NCBI GenBank assembly: GCA_017848965.1
Contig: JAFIHA010000024.1
Location: 1 to 64,000, forward strand
Direction of reading: 5' to 3'
Source of the DNA: Dechloromonas aromatica (nom. nud.)
GTDB lineage: Bacteria > Pseudomonadota > Gammaproteobacteria > Burkholderiales > Rhodocyclaceae
Length of the DNA stretch: 64,000 nt
The notes beneath the pieces are model-generated. The model was not told the DNA's origin. It saw only the letters and a program-made list of their open reading frames with translations, and ran no database searches. Made by a program: the position numbers and the translations under genes. This document shows positions 8,278 to 16,510 of this stretch, piece by piece (position 1 is the first letter of the stretch; the number at the start of each line of letters is the position of its first letter).

Positions 8278-8748
8278 TCAGAAAGCGGGCTTGAGGACCA
8301 TCAGGAAGAAAATGGCGAGCATGGCGAGGAAAGCCGGGTAGCCGAGGCGTTCCCAGAGCCGGGCGTAGCGCCAGTAGCGCGGCGGCAGTTGCTCGTTGGC
8401 GGCCGCGGCGGCTTCGGCCATGTCGGCCATGCGCAGTTGCAGCCAGACCACCGGCAGCCAGCACAGGCCGGCGATGACGTAGAGCACCAGCGTGACGACG
8501 AACCACGGCGTCGTCCATTCGTAGCCGCCGAGGTGGGCGAGCCAGAGGCCGGAAAGCGGCTGGAAGAGCACGGTCGGCGTGGTGAACCACCAGTCGGCGC
8601 GCACCACCAGGCGGGCGGTGGTGGCGATGGCGGCGACCGGGCCGCGGCGGTTGGTGAAGTACAGGTAGAAAGCCGAACCGAAGCCGGTGCCGACGAGCAG
8701 CACGGACGACAGGATGTGCAGGGCTTTGAGAACGAAATAGGTGGTCAT
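8278..8748 (-). CDS. DUF2269 family integral membrane protein
   Basis: 156 aa with four hydrophobic segments: about 5-24 (LKALHILSSVLLVGTGFG), 55-75, 82-105 (FVVTLVLYVIAGLCWLPVVW) and 132-153 (LGYPAFLAMLAIFFLMVL). H-I-x-S-x-x-L-x-G-T-G-x-x-x-A in helix one is typical of DUF2269. Function unknown. ATG at 8748 follows GAGGAAAG and overlaps the stop of the SDR/DoxX gene by 4 bases, so they are translationally coupled. Confidence 0.82.
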   Translation of the reverse strand: MTTYFVLKALHILSSVLLVGTGFGSAFYLYFTNRRGPVAAIATTARLVVRADWWFTTPTVLFQPLSGLWLAHLGGYEWTTPWFVVTLVLYVIAGLCWLPVVWLQLRMADMAEAAAAANEQLPPRYWRYARLWERLGYPAFLAMLAIFFLMVLKPAF

Positions 8749-9986
8749 GGTCTTTCCTCCTCGGCGTAAAGCAGGATGAGCACGGCCAGGATAGTCAGGT
8801 TCTTGCTGAGCGGGCCGTAGGGATGGATCAGGAATTCCGGCAGGCAGACGGCGATCACCGCCGAATAGCCGACGATCAGCGCCATCTGCGCCAGCCACAG
8901 GCGGCGGCCGGGGGCGAGCAGCGTGGCGAGGCCGAAGGCGGCATCGAGCAGCGCGGCGCCGATCAGCGCGACTAGGGCCGGCGTGCCATTCAGGCCGGTG
9001 CGGGCGAGCAGCGCCAGGCTGTCGGGGATTGGATAAGCGAACAGGCTGACCCAGGCGGTGATCAGCCAGACGGCGGCGAGCGCCACGCGTAGCAGCGGGG
9101 CGCGCCAGGCGGCCAGGGCTTGCTGGCGCAGGCAGGGGGCCTCGCTGGGCGTGATGAATTGGGCCGGGCGGCGGGCTTCGGGCGGGTGGGGCGTGCCGAC
9201 GCAGGCATCGGCGCTTTGCAGCATGCGCCAGGTTTGCGTGTCGAGCAGGCCGCCGGGCAGGTGTTCGCCGACGCGGGCGGCGATGGCCATCAGCCAGCCT
9301 GGCAGCGGCAGGACCGGCGCGGGCGCAAAACCCAGGCTGTGGCGGTAGGTGGCGATCAGTTCGCGCAGTGTCAGCGCCTCGCCGCCGCGCAACTCAAGGC
9401 ACTGGCCGGCTGGCGTCGCCGGGTCGAGCAGGCGGCGGATTTCGCCGCACTGGTCGTCGATGTGGATGCAGTGCACTTTCTGGTGGCCGCCCAGTGGCAG
9501 CGGCGTCAGCGGCAGGCTGGCGAGCAGGCGGAAGGCGCGGGCCGAGGCGCCGGCTTCACCATGGACCAGCGCCGGGCGGACGATCTGCCAATCCAGCGGC
9601 AGGCCGCGCAGGAAATCGTCGGCGGCGCGCTTGCTGGCGAGGAAAGGCGCTGTGCCACGGTCCGCGCCCTGCGCCGAAACCTGCACGATGCGGCGTACGC
9701 CGGCGGCGACGCAGGCGCTGAAGAAAGCCTGCGGTCCACGCGTGTGCAGGGCCGAAAAAGTCTGCTCGCCCCGTTCGCGCAGGATGCCGACGGCGTTGAT
9801 GGCGGCGTCGCAGCCGCGCAAAGCCTGCTGCCAGGCGGCCGGGTCGGGACGGCTGAAGTCGATGGCGACCTCGTCGGCAGCTTGCGGCCGGCGCACGCCG
9901 CGCAGCACCTGGTGGCCGGCGGCGCTCAGCGTCCGGCCCAGCGCGCTGCCGATGAAGCCGCTGGCGCCGGCGATCAGGATGCGCAT
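8745..9986 (-). CDS. SDR/NAD(P)-epimerase-like protein with C-terminal DoxX-like membrane domain
   Basis: 413 aa fusion. Residues 1-290 form an atypical SDR with the nucleotide-binding motif GASGFIGSALG at 7-17 and AINAVGILRERG further on, similar to complex-I NDUFA9-like proteins. Residues about 300-410 contain four hydrophobic helices (LLRVALAAVWLITAWVSLFA onwards) ending LLYAEEERP, as in the DoxX-like family. The SDR half probably binds NAD(P) at the inner face of the membrane; substrate unknown. Start ATG at 9986 lies within the end of the upstream membrane gene (13-base overlap). Second gene of the GbsR-controlled operon. Confidence 0.85.
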   Translation of the reverse strand: MRILIAGASGFIGSALGRTLSAAGHQVLRGVRRPQAADEVAIDFSRPDPAAWQQALRGCDAAINAVGILRERGEQTFSALHTRGPQAFFSACVAAGVRRIVQVSAQGADRGTAPFLASKRAADDFLRGLPLDWQIVRPALVHGEAGASARAFRLLASLPLTPLPLGGHQKVHCIHIDDQCGEIRRLLDPATPAGQCLELRGGEALTLRELIATYRHSLGFAPAPVLPLPGWLMAIAARVGEHLPGGLLDTQTWRMLQSADACVGTPHPPEARRPAQFITPSEAPCLRQQALAAWRAPLLRVALAAVWLITAWVSLFAYPIPDSLALLARTGLNGTPALVALIGAALLDAAFGLATLLAPGRRLWLAQMALIVGYSAVIAVCLPEFLIHPYGPLSKNLTILAVLILLYAEEERP

Positions 9987-10354
9987 GGCGTCGTCTCCTG
10001 GCCGGTGCCGGGCTGGCGTTGCGGCAAGGCGGCTGGCGGCGGTATGTGCTTCCAGATGCGACGCGAGAGCAGGCCGACGGCGGCCAGCACGCCGATCAGG
10101 CTGAGGCGGAAGGCGTCGCGCAAGGCCAGCGCCGGGTCGCTGAAGACGGGATTGGCGGCGAAGAAGAGGACGAGCAGCAGCGGCAGCCCGAGCAACAGAA
10201 TCGCGCTCGTCCGCCACCAGAAATCGGCACGTCCGGCGGTGCCGCACAGGTCGGTCAGGATGCCGGTGAGCGCGGCTTTCAGGTAGTAGGCAGCGAGGCC
10301 GCCGGCGAGCAGGGCGATGGTCACTTGCAGCAGGAAGATCAGGGTCGAGTCCAT
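9974..10354 (-). CDS. small integral membrane protein, first gene of GbsR-controlled operon
   Basis: 126 aa, not assigned to a named family. Three hydrophobic segments: about 5-27 (LIFLLQVTIALLAGGLAAYYL), 46-67 (WRTSAILLLGLPLLLVLFFAA) and 82-97. A conserved-looking GRADFWWRT lies between helices one and two; the C-terminal 28 residues are proline-rich and cytoplasmic. It directly follows the palindromic operator at 10376-10395 and overlaps the SDR/DoxX start by 13 bases, so it heads a four-gene unit. Confidence 0.75.
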   Translation of the reverse strand: MDSTLIFLLQVTIALLAGGLAAYYLKAALTGILTDLCGTAGRADFWWRTSAILLLGLPLLLVLFFAANPVFSDPALALRDAFRLSLIGVLAAVGLLSRRIWKHIPPPAALPQRQPGTGQETTPCAS

Positions 10355-10375
10355 GGTGTTTTCTCGCTTACGAAT

Positions 10376-10395
10376 ATTTCTGTAAAAACAGAAAT
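10376..10395. promoter_or_regulatory. palindromic operator upstream of membrane/SDR operon
   Basis: Perfect inverted repeat ATTTCTGT-AAAA-ACAGAAAT, 21 bases upstream of the operon start at 10354. The same half-sites with a 4-base centre occur at 11007-11026 before the GbsR gene. On the minus strand the centre spells TTTACA, in the position that TTGACA occupies in the second site, so the -35 element probably lies inside the operator. Confidence 0.75.
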
Positions 10396-10404
10396 TAATG
10401 TTTC

Positions 10405-10429
10405 AAAAAAATGGGCCGGAACGGCCCAT
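10405..10429 (-). terminator. rho-independent terminator of the GbsR gene
   Basis: Arms ATGGGCCG (10411-10418) and CGGCCCAT (10422-10429) with a 3-base loop. On the minus strand the stem is followed by seven T (A-run at 10405-10411). It lies 17 bases after the regulator's stop and separates it from the downstream operon. Confidence 0.8.
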
Positions 10430-10445
10430 GCCGGGTGAAAGCTGT

Positions 10446-10982
10446 TTATTCGCTGCTGCTGCCCTTGCGGAAGGTCTGGCTCAATTTGGCGCCGATGCCG
10501 AGCATCTTCATCAGCGTTTCCGGCTTCAGGCGCAGCATTTCGTCGGACCAGGTGGTGAGGATCTGGATGAACTCCAGCGTCTCGCGGATGCGCTGCTGGG
10601 CGCCTTCATCCTCGGCGGCCAGGTCCGGGTTGCTGAGAAAACCGTTGAGGACGGCTATGGTCGGGTCGATCTCGCGCTGGCGGCGGCCTTCGACGATCAG
10701 CTTGAACAGTTCCCAGACGTCGGTCGAGGTCTCGAAATGGTCGCGCCGGTCGCCCTTCAGATGCACCGTGCGCACGAGCTTCCACGATTGCAGCTCCTTG
10801 ATGCTGGTGCTGACATTGGAGCGGGCGACGCCCAGCGTGCTGGCGATTTCCTCGGCTTCCATCGGCCGCCCGGCCAGATAGAGTAGGGCATGAATCTGCG
10901 CGACGGTACGGTTGACGCCCCAGCGCGAGCCCATTTCGCCCCAGTGGAGGATGAATCTTTCGGAGATAGGTTTGAGTTCCAT
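10446..10982 (-). CDS. GbsR/MarR family transcriptional regulator
   Basis: 178 aa. N-terminal winged helix (about 20-95) with AEEIASTLGVARSNVSTSIK as helix-turn-helix and LKGDRRDHFET as the wing; the C-terminal half (DTIAVLNG onwards) is helical and probably dimerises. Predicted repressor of its own gene and of the operon at 9974-7676, because identical palindromes precede both. The ATG at 10982 has no ribosome site and lies 7 bases downstream of a strong -10 box, so the mRNA is probably leaderless. The ligand is unknown; GbsR itself senses choline but sequence alone does not carry that over. Confidence 0.88.
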   Translation of the reverse strand: MELKPISERFILHWGEMGSRWGVNRTVAQIHALLYLAGRPMEAEEIASTLGVARSNVSTSIKELQSWKLVRTVHLKGDRRDHFETSTDVWELFKLIVEGRRQREIDPTIAVLNGFLSNPDLAAEDEGAQQRIRETLEFIQILTTWSDEMLRLKPETLMKMLGIGAKLSQTFRKGSSSE

Positions 10983-10988
10983 GGCCGC

Positions 10989-11017
10989 AATGTAGTTGCG
11001 TCTGTAATTTCTGTCAA
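10989..11017 (-). promoter_or_regulatory. promoter of the GbsR gene
   Basis: On the minus strand a perfect TTGACA (11017-11012), a 17-base spacer and TACATT (10994-10989). The -35 box lies in the centre of the operator at 11007-11026. The predicted start point falls at or next to the ATG at 10982. Confidence 0.7.
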
Positions 11018-11026
11018 CACAGAAAT
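11007..11026. promoter_or_regulatory. palindromic GbsR autoregulatory operator
   Basis: Perfect inverted repeat ATTTCTGT-CAAC-ACAGAAAT, overlapping the -35 box of the regulator gene. Half-sites are identical to those at 10376-10395. Confidence 0.78.
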
Positions 11027-11047
11027 AACCTGCGTCAGCCGGGGCGC

Positions 11048-11533
11048 TCAGGCGGCCTTCGGCGTCAGCGCCTGCATCCGTCCCTCGAATTCCTTGCGCA
11101 GTTCGCGCCGCACCTGCGCCGCCTGGTAGCGGCGGATTTCTTCCGGCGTGGTCGGCGTCAGCGGCGGGATCGGCGTCGGCTTGCCGTCGGCGTCGACGGC
11201 AACCATGGTGAAGAAACAGGAGTTGGCGTGGCGGATGACCTTGGCGCGGATGTCTTCGGTCAGCACCTTGATGCCGATTTCCATCGAGGTGTTGCCGGTG
11301 TAATTGACCGAGGCGAGAAAAGTGACCAGTTCGCCGACGTGGATGGCCTGGCGGAACATCACCTGGTCGACCGACAGCGTGACGACGTATTCGCTGGCGT
11401 AGCGCGCGGCGCAGGCGTAGGCGACCTGGTCGAGCAGCTTGAGGATGGTGCCGCCGTGGACGTTGCCGGAGAAGTTGGCCATGTCCGGCGTCATCAGGAC
11501 GGTCATTGCGAGTTGGTGCTGGGGAAGGTGCAT
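11048..11533 (-). CDS. acyl-CoA thioesterase (hotdog fold, YciA-like)
   Basis: 161 aa. Single hotdog domain with NFSGNVHGGTILKLLDQVAYACAAR, where the Asp after the long helix start is the expected catalytic acid, and SVDQVMFRQAIHVGELVTF further on. It hydrolyses acyl-CoA thioesters in the cytoplasm; chain-length preference cannot be read from sequence. The C-terminal 30 residues are charged and helical (RRELRKEFEGRMQAL). It is downstream of dps but separated by a terminator, so has its own transcript. It lacks the fad operator seen elsewhere in the window. Confidence 0.9.
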   Translation of the reverse strand: MHLPQHQLAMTVLMTPDMANFSGNVHGGTILKLLDQVAYACAARYASEYVVTLSVDQVMFRQAIHVGELVTFLASVNYTGNTSMEIGIKVLTEDIRAKVIRHANSCFFTMVAVDADGKPTPIPPLTPTTPEEIRRYQAAQVRRELRKEFEGRMQALTPKAA

Positions 11534-11551
11534 GGCGGAGGATTCAAGTCG

Positions 11552-11586
11552 GAAAATAAAAAAAGGGCAGGATTGCCATCCTGCCC
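11552..11586 (-). terminator. rho-independent terminator of dps
   Basis: Arms GGGCAGGAT (11565-11573) and ATCCTGCCC (11578-11586), 4-base loop, then on the minus strand a T-rich run (A-run 11553-11564). It lies 25 bases after the dps stop. Confidence 0.85.
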
Positions 11587-11610
11587 TGCGTGCGTTAGCG
11601 CTTTGGCGCC

Positions 11611-12105
11611 TCAGTCTTCGAGCAGGCTGCGCAGCATCCAGGCGGTCTTTTCATGGACTTCCAGGCGCTGGGTGAGCAGGTCGGCGGTCGGCTGGTCGTC
11701 GGCTTCGGCGACCACCGGAAACAGCTTGCGCGCGGTGCGGGCGGTGGCTTCCTGGGCGGCGACCAGGTGGCGGACCATGTCGTCGGCGCTCGGCACGCCT
11801 TCGACTTCCTTGATCGAGGCGAGCTTGACGAATTCCTTGTAGGTGCCCGGCGCCGGGAAACCCAAGGCGCGGATGCGCTCGGCGATCAGGTCGAGGGCGT
11901 TCCACTGCTCGGTGTATTGGCCCATGAACATCAGGTGCAGGCTGTTGAACTGCGGGCCTTTGACGTTCCAGTGGAAGTTGTGCGTCATCAGGTACAGCGT
12001 GTAGCTGTCGGCGAGCAGGCCGGACAGGCCTTCGACGATCTTCTTGCGGTCGGCGTCGGAAATGCCGATGTCGATGCTCGGGGATTTGGCTTTCTTGTTT
12101 GCCAT
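11611..12105 (-). CDS. dps: Dps family DNA-binding ferritin-like protein
   Basis: 164 aa. Four-helix bundle with the Dps signature [20 protein letters not shown] and the ferroxidase helix [16 protein letters not shown] (Asp and Glu spaced as in Dps). It stores iron and consumes peroxide, protecting DNA in a dodecamer. The lysine-rich N-terminus (MANKKAKSP) is the usual DNA-contacting tail. Start 12105 is chosen because AAGGAGAACC precedes it; an upstream in-frame start at 12144 lacks this. Single-gene transcript ending in the terminator at 11552-11586. No OxyR site could be confirmed by eye. Confidence 0.95.
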   Translation of the reverse strand: MANKKAKSPSIDIGISDADRKKIVEGLSGLLADSYTLYLMTHNFHWNVKGPQFNSLHLMFMGQYTEQWNALDLIAERIRALGFPAPGTYKEFVKLASIKEVEGVPSADDMVRHLVAAQEATARTARKLFPVVAEADDQPTADLLTQRLEVHEKTAWMLRSLLED

Positions 12106-12305
12106 GGACGGTTCTCCTTCGTGAAAACATCGGGTTGGGCGCATTGCTGCGCGACCTGACCGGGAGCGGCGCTGGCTTACCTCGGCGGGCCGTTTCCGGG
12201 CGAATCCTGCGTTGGCGGCAGGGGCTTACGTCGTTGGCAAATATAGCGCATATCAGCTTCGCCAGGCCAATCAATCGGGACTATGGGAGGGTTGGCGCCT
12301 GCCTA

Positions 12306-12719
12306 TCACCCCAGCACGCTGACGACGATCTCGCGCTGGTGGGCCTGGGCGCGGTGTTCCCAGAGGTAGATGCCTTGCAGTCTGCCGAGCAGCAGGCGGC
12401 CGTTGGCGCAGGGGATGTTGAGCGAGACGCCGGTGAGCACGCTGCGGGCCAGCGAGGCCATGTCGTCCTCGCCTTCGGTGTCGCGCCGATAGGCCGGATC
12501 GCCGTCGGGGGCCCAGCGTCTGGCGAGGGTTTCCAGGTCGCCGCGAATGTCGGCGTCGGCTTTTTCGGTGATGGTCAGCGAGCAGGACGTGTGACGTACG
12601 AAAACATTGACCAGACCGCTGGGGACGCCTGATGTGGCGACGATATGCGCAATTTCGCTGGTGATTTCCGTCATCATGCGCGGCAGCGTTTCAACAAGAA
12701 TGCTTTTCTGATGTTTCAT
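12306..12719 (-). CDS. YjbQ/UPF0047 family protein
   Basis: 137 aa. Shows VFVRHTSCSLTITEKADADIRGDLE, the YjbQ hallmark with the conserved His and Glu, and SVLTGVSLNIPCANGRLLLGRLQGIYLWEHR at the C-terminal end. The family is annotated as secondary thiamine-phosphate synthase because some members complement thiE mutants at high dose; the true role is open. The ATG at 12719 is preferred to a TTG two codons upstream. Stand-alone gene, divergent from dusC. Confidence 0.92.
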   Translation of the reverse strand: MKHQKSILVETLPRMMTEITSEIAHIVATSGVPSGLVNVFVRHTSCSLTITEKADADIRGDLETLARRWAPDGDPAYRRDTEGEDDMASLARSVLTGVSLNIPCANGRLLLGRLQGIYLWEHRAQAHQREIVVSVLG

Positions 12720-12860
12720 CGCCAAGTCTCACGCGGCAGGTGTAATTGCAGGAATTGCAGTCGGGTCCGTAAACGGCTGTCTGGCATTATCGCGGCTCGC
12801 ACGGTCTTGCGCAATCCGCGATAATGCGCGCCATTTCAAGTATTTGCCGAAAGGTTGCGG

Positions 12861-13820
12861 ATGTCACGAATCGCTCTCGCCCCGATGGAAGGCCTCGCCG
12901 ATCCGCTGATGCGCGACGTGCTGACGGCGGTCGGTGGCTATGACTGGGGCATCTGCGAGTTCGTCCGGGTGACCGAGAGCGTTCTGCCCAACCGGACCTT
13001 CCTGCGCACCTGTCCGGAGCTGAAGAACGGCAGCCGGACGCCGGCCGGGACGCCGATGCGGGTCCAGTTGCTCGGTTCCGACCCGCATTTCATGGCCGGC
13101 AACGCGCGGCGACTGGTGAAACACAATCCGGCCGGCATCGACATCAACTTCGGCTGTCCGGCGCCGACGGTGTTCCGCCATCGCGGCGGTTCGGCGCTGC
13201 TCGGCGAGCCGCAACTGCTGCACGACATCGTTGCTGCGGTGCGTGCCGAGGTGCCGGCGGCCATTCCCTTCACCGCCAAGATGCGGCTCGGCATCGACGA
13301 CACCTGCCTGGCAGTCGATTGCGCGCAGGCGATCGAGGCCGGCGGCGCCGACGCGCTGATCGTGCACGGCCGGACCAAGGCCGACGGCTACCGGCCGCCG
13401 GCGCGCTGGGCGCAGATCGACCGGGTGCGGGCGGCGATCGACATCCCGGTGATCGCCAACGGCGAGGTGTGGACCGTCGACGACTGGCGACGCATCCGCG
13501 AGGAGAGCGGCTGCGCCGACGTCATGATCGGTCGCGGCGCGCTGGCCGACCCCTTCCTCGCCCGGCGCATCCGTGGCGAGGTGCTGGGCGGCTGGGGCGA
13601 ACTGCGGCCATGGCTGGAAATGTTCTGGCGCGGCGTGCGCGTCCGCGTGCTGCCGGTACATGCCGGCGGCCGCCTGAAGCAGTGGCTGATGTTGCTGCGC
13701 CGCAACTATCCCGAGGCCGAGGCGCTCTACCAGCAACTGCGTCCGGTCAAGGCGGCCGAGGAGATCGACCGCCTGCTGCTCGCCGCCGGCATCCTCGGCG
13801 AACTGCCGCTGGCCGCCTGA
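12861..13820 (+). CDS. dusC: tRNA-dihydrouridine synthase
   Basis: 319 aa TIM-barrel flavoenzyme. MSRIALAPMEGLADPLMRDVL at the N-terminus, INFGCPAPTVFRHRGGSALL with catalytic Cys99, the FMN/RNA residues of FTAKMRLGIDD, VHGRTK and PVIANGEVWTVDDW are all present. It reduces a uridine of tRNA using NADPH; size and the GCPAPTV variant of the cysteine loop fit DusC (U16). The start at 12861 is preceded by AAGG; a TTG two codons earlier is less likely. The next gene starts 4 bases after the stop. Confidence 0.92.
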   Translation: MSRIALAPMEGLADPLMRDVLTAVGGYDWGICEFVRVTESVLPNRTFLRTCPELKNGSRTPAGTPMRVQLLGSDPHFMAGNARRLVKHNPAGIDINFGCPAPTVFRHRGGSALLGEPQLLHDIVAAVRAEVPAAIPFTAKMRLGIDDTCLAVDCAQAIEAGGADALIVHGRTKADGYRPPARWAQIDRVRAAIDIPVIANGEVWTVDDWRRIREESGCADVMIGRGALADPFLARRIRGEVLGGWGELRPWLEMFWRGVRVRVLPVHAGGRLKQWLMLLRRNYPEAEALYQQLRPVKAAEEIDRLLLAAGILGELPLAA

Positions 13821-13824
13821 GACC

Positions 13825-14490
13825 ATGGACGGCAACTCACGCTTCATCGCCAGCGCCCAGGATGGCCCGCACGCCGACCTGGAGATGCTGCTGCGCCGTC
13901 ACCTGGCGCAGCCTTTCCGCAAGCCGTTGCTCGACTACAACCGCGCCGCCTGCGGCCGGGCGCTCGCCGCGCACGCCGCCTGGAAACCGGATTCGCCGCT
14001 GATCCTCGATGCCGGCTGCGGTGTCGGCTGGAGCACGCTGCGCCTGGCGGCCGAATTCCCGGACCATTTCGTGATCGGCGTCGACCAGTCGAGCGACCGT
14101 CTGGAACGCGGCAAACCCTTGCCGCTGCCGGCCAATGCGCTGCTGCTGCGGGCCGATCTGGTCGATTTCTGGCGCCTGCTCGCCGAGCGCGGCGTCCGCC
14201 TGGCGCGCCATTACAATCTCTACCCGAACCCCTGGCCGAAAATCGGCCACCTTGCCCGGCGCTGGCACGGCCACGCCGTCTTCCCGGTCTGGCGCGAGCT
14301 GGGCGGCATCGTCGAATGCCGCAGCAACTGGCGCATCTACATCGAGGAAATGGCGCTGGCGCTGGGCTGGCTGGGCGCTTGCGCGGTGGCGGCCGAGCCC
14401 TATGTAACGGACGATCCCTTGACGCCGTTCGAGAAGAAGTACCTCGCTTCCGGCCACGAGCTATGGCGCTGCCGGGCGGATCTGGGATGA
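13825..14490 (+). CDS. TrmB-like SAM-dependent methyltransferase
   Basis: 221 aa class I methyltransferase. Motif I is LILDAGCGVGWSTLRLA (about 53-69), then VIGVDQSSDRLERG and LLRADLVDFW. HYNLYPNPWPKIGHLARRWHGH matches the NPWPK motif of tRNA guanine-N7 methyltransferase TrmB, while GNGGF-type residues after it are replaced. It is shorter than E. coli TrmB (239 aa), so it may be the genome's TrmB or a paralogue with another RNA substrate. It sits between dusC and a YkgJ gene, all in the same direction with 4-base gaps or overlaps, suggesting an RNA-modification operon. Confidence 0.78.
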   Translation: MDGNSRFIASAQDGPHADLEMLLRRHLAQPFRKPLLDYNRAACGRALAAHAAWKPDSPLILDAGCGVGWSTLRLAAEFPDHFVIGVDQSSDRLERGKPLPLPANALLLRADLVDFWRLLAERGVRLARHYNLYPNPWPKIGHLARRWHGHAVFPVWRELGGIVECRSNWRIYIEEMALALGWLGACAVAAEPYVTDDPLTPFEKKYLASGHELWRCRADLG

Positions 14491-14807
14491 GCGTCTGCCA
14501 GACCTGCGGCGCCTGCTGCGCCAGCCTGCGCGTCGATTTCCATCCCGCCGAACTGGCCGGCGGCGCCTACGCCTGGGCGGACGGCGTGCCCTTGGCGATG
14601 ACGCTGCCGGTGACGGCGAAGATCGTTCGCATGCGCGGCACAGACGCGGCGCCGCCGCGCTGCGTCGCGCTGGAGGGCGAAATCGGGGGCGCGGTGCGCT
14701 GCACGATTTACGATGCGCGACCGTCGCCCTGCCGCGAATTCGATGTCGAACACGCGGCTTGCGCCCGGGCGAGGCGTCAGTGCGGGTTGCCGCCGCTGTT
14801 GGCTTAA
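14487..14807 (+). CDS. YkgJ family cysteine-cluster protein
   Basis: 106 aa. Cysteines are arranged CQTCGACC near the N-terminus, PPRCVAL in the middle and [15 protein letters not shown] then C-x-R-A-R at the end, the pattern proposed to bind zinc or an Fe-S cluster in the YkgJ (UPF0153) family. Cytoplasmic, function unknown. Its ATG overlaps the methyltransferase stop (ATGA), and its own end overlaps the convergent chemoreceptor gene by 4 bases. Confidence 0.88.
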   Translation: MSVCQTCGACCASLRVDFHPAELAGGAYAWADGVPLAMTLPVTAKIVRMRGTDAAPPRCVALEGEIGGAVRCTIYDARPSPCREFDVEHAACARARRQCGLPPLLA

Positions 14808-16429
14808 ACCCGGAAGCGGCGCACGTTTTCCTTGAGCCGGCGGGAGAGATTGACCAGGGTTTCGGCGCGCTGGCTGGATTCGCTCGCGGCGGCGTGGGTC
14901 TGGTCGATGCCCAGGGCAATCAGTTCCACCCGCTGCGCGATGTCGGTACTGGCCGACGACTGCTCGCGCAGCGATGCGGCAATGGCGTCGATCGCCTGGC
15001 TGACCCGGGCCGACGATTGGTCCATGTTGGCGACGGTCTGACGGACTTCCTCGGTGCGGCCGGCGCTCGACAGCGCGAGATCCTTGGCCTGGGTCATCGT
15101 GGCGAAAGCCTTGTCGGTACTTTGCCGGACGCCGTTGACGATGTCGGATATCTCCTGGGTCGATTTGGTCGTCGATTCCGCCAGCTTGCGCACCTCGTCG
15201 GCAACGACGGCGAAGCCACGGCCCTGTTCGCCGGCGCGGGCGGCTTCGATGGCGGCATTGAGGGCAAGCAGGTTGGTCTGGTCGGCAATGTCGCGGATCG
15301 TCTTGACGATGCCGGTGATCGCCGCCACCTTGGCGGAAAGCTCGTCCATGGTGGCTGCCGCGTCGGACATTCCGGTCGCCACCCGCTGGATGATTCCGGT
15401 GGCATCGGAGACCACGCCCAGACTCTCGTGGGCATGGTTTTCGGACTCTCCGGAGAGGCGCCCGGCTTCGCCGGCGTTATCCGACATGACGCCGATGCTG
15501 ACGGTGAATTCCTCGACGGCGGCGGCAATGGCTGCCGTTGCGTTGCTTTGCTCTTCGGCTGTTTTGTCCAGTTGCGCCGCTTCGGTGAGCATCGCTTCGC
15601 TTTCCTTGACCACGGAATCGGCGCTATGGACGGTTTCGGCGATCAGTTGGCGGATCTGTCCCTGCATGCGCTGCATGGCAGCGACGACGCTGCTCTCGTC
15701 GCCGGGGATCAGGGTCAGGGATTCGCTCAGGTCGCCCTGGGCGATCCGTTGCAGGGCGACGGCGGCAAGCGCGGGTTCGCCGCCGATCTGCCGATAGATG
15801 CTGCGGCCGACCAGGACGATGATGCTGGCCACCAGCAGCAGGCTGAGCGAGCCGATGATGATCGACAGCTTGCTCAACCAGTCGAGGCCATCGATCAATT
15901 CAGCGCGCTCGGTTGCTGCAGCCGTCTCGGCGAGCTTGCCGATTTCCAGCAGGTCGTCGCGCACCTGACGCCAGGCCGGGGTTTCCTGGCTCACCAGCAG
16001 TGCCTTGGCAGCCTCGCCGTTGCCCGCCCGGACCAGATCGATGACTTCCTTCTGCAAAGGTTGCCAGCGCTCGAGATTGGCTTTCAGGCGCGGGGCGATA
16101 TCGTGGGTGGCGGCGTCGTTGGCCAGGGCTGGCAGCAGTTTTTCGGTTTTCTGCAGGAAAACCGCATGCGCCTTGTCAAAGTTGTCGTAGGCCGTCTGTT
16201 TGCCGGGGTCGAGCAGGATGTTGCGGATGGCCTGGCCTTTCTGCAAGCCGTTGGCGTAAGCCAGCGTCGCCATGTGACGAACGGCGATCCGTTCATCGAC
16301 GAAGGAAGTGAACAGGACTTCGCTACGCCCGGTGAAAATGAGCGAAGAGACGGCGAGCAGCAGCATGCCCAGCGCGGCGACGATGCCCAGCAGCCAGAGA
16401 CGAGCCCTGAGCGAAAGATGGTTCAGCAT
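14804..16429 (-). CDS. methyl-accepting chemotaxis protein
   Basis: 541 aa. Membrane helix 1 at about 10-30 ([20 protein letters not shown]), a periplasmic helical sensor of about 150 residues, membrane helix 2 at about 187-210 ([20 protein letters not shown]), a short HAMP-like segment ([20 protein letters not shown]) and a long cytoplasmic coiled coil. The signalling tip reads [20 protein letters not shown] followed by [19 protein letters not shown], essentially invariant in MCPs. The periplasmic domain is of the small four-helix-bundle type, with no identifiable ligand. Monocistronic; the hybrid kinase ends 80 bases upstream. Confidence 0.95.
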   Translation of the reverse strand: MLNHLSLRARLWLLGIVAALGMLLLAVSSLIFTGRSEVLFTSFVDERIAVRHMATLAYANGLQKGQAIRNILLDPGKQTAYDNFDKAHAVFLQKTEKLLPALANDAATHDIAPRLKANLERWQPLQKEVIDLVRAGNGEAAKALLVSQETPAWRQVRDDLLEIGKLAETAAATERAELIDGLDWLSKLSIIIGSLSLLLVASIIVLVGRSIYRQIGGEPALAAVALQRIAQGDLSESLTLIPGDESSVVAAMQRMQGQIRQLIAETVHSADSVVKESEAMLTEAAQLDKTAEEQSNATAAIAAAVEEFTVSIGVMSDNAGEAGRLSGESENHAHESLGVVSDATGIIQRVATGMSDAAATMDELSAKVAAITGIVKTIRDIADQTNLLALNAAIEAARAGEQGRGFAVVADEVRKLAESTTKSTQEISDIVNGVRQSTDKAFATMTQAKDLALSSAGRTEEVRQTVANMDQSSARVSQAIDAIAASLREQSSASTDIAQRVELIALGIDQTHAAASESSQRAETLVNLSRRLKENVRRFRV

Positions 16430-16510
16430 GTTTCCTCCTGATGCAATGGCTGGAGGATACCACTGACGACATGGTAATCCAGGCGACAGCCATGGCCGAA
16501 TGTTGGCCGA

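Noticed and set aside
12864-13847. 327-codon minus-strand frame opposite dusC
   Set aside because: Shadow; the dusC frame has all catalytic motifs.
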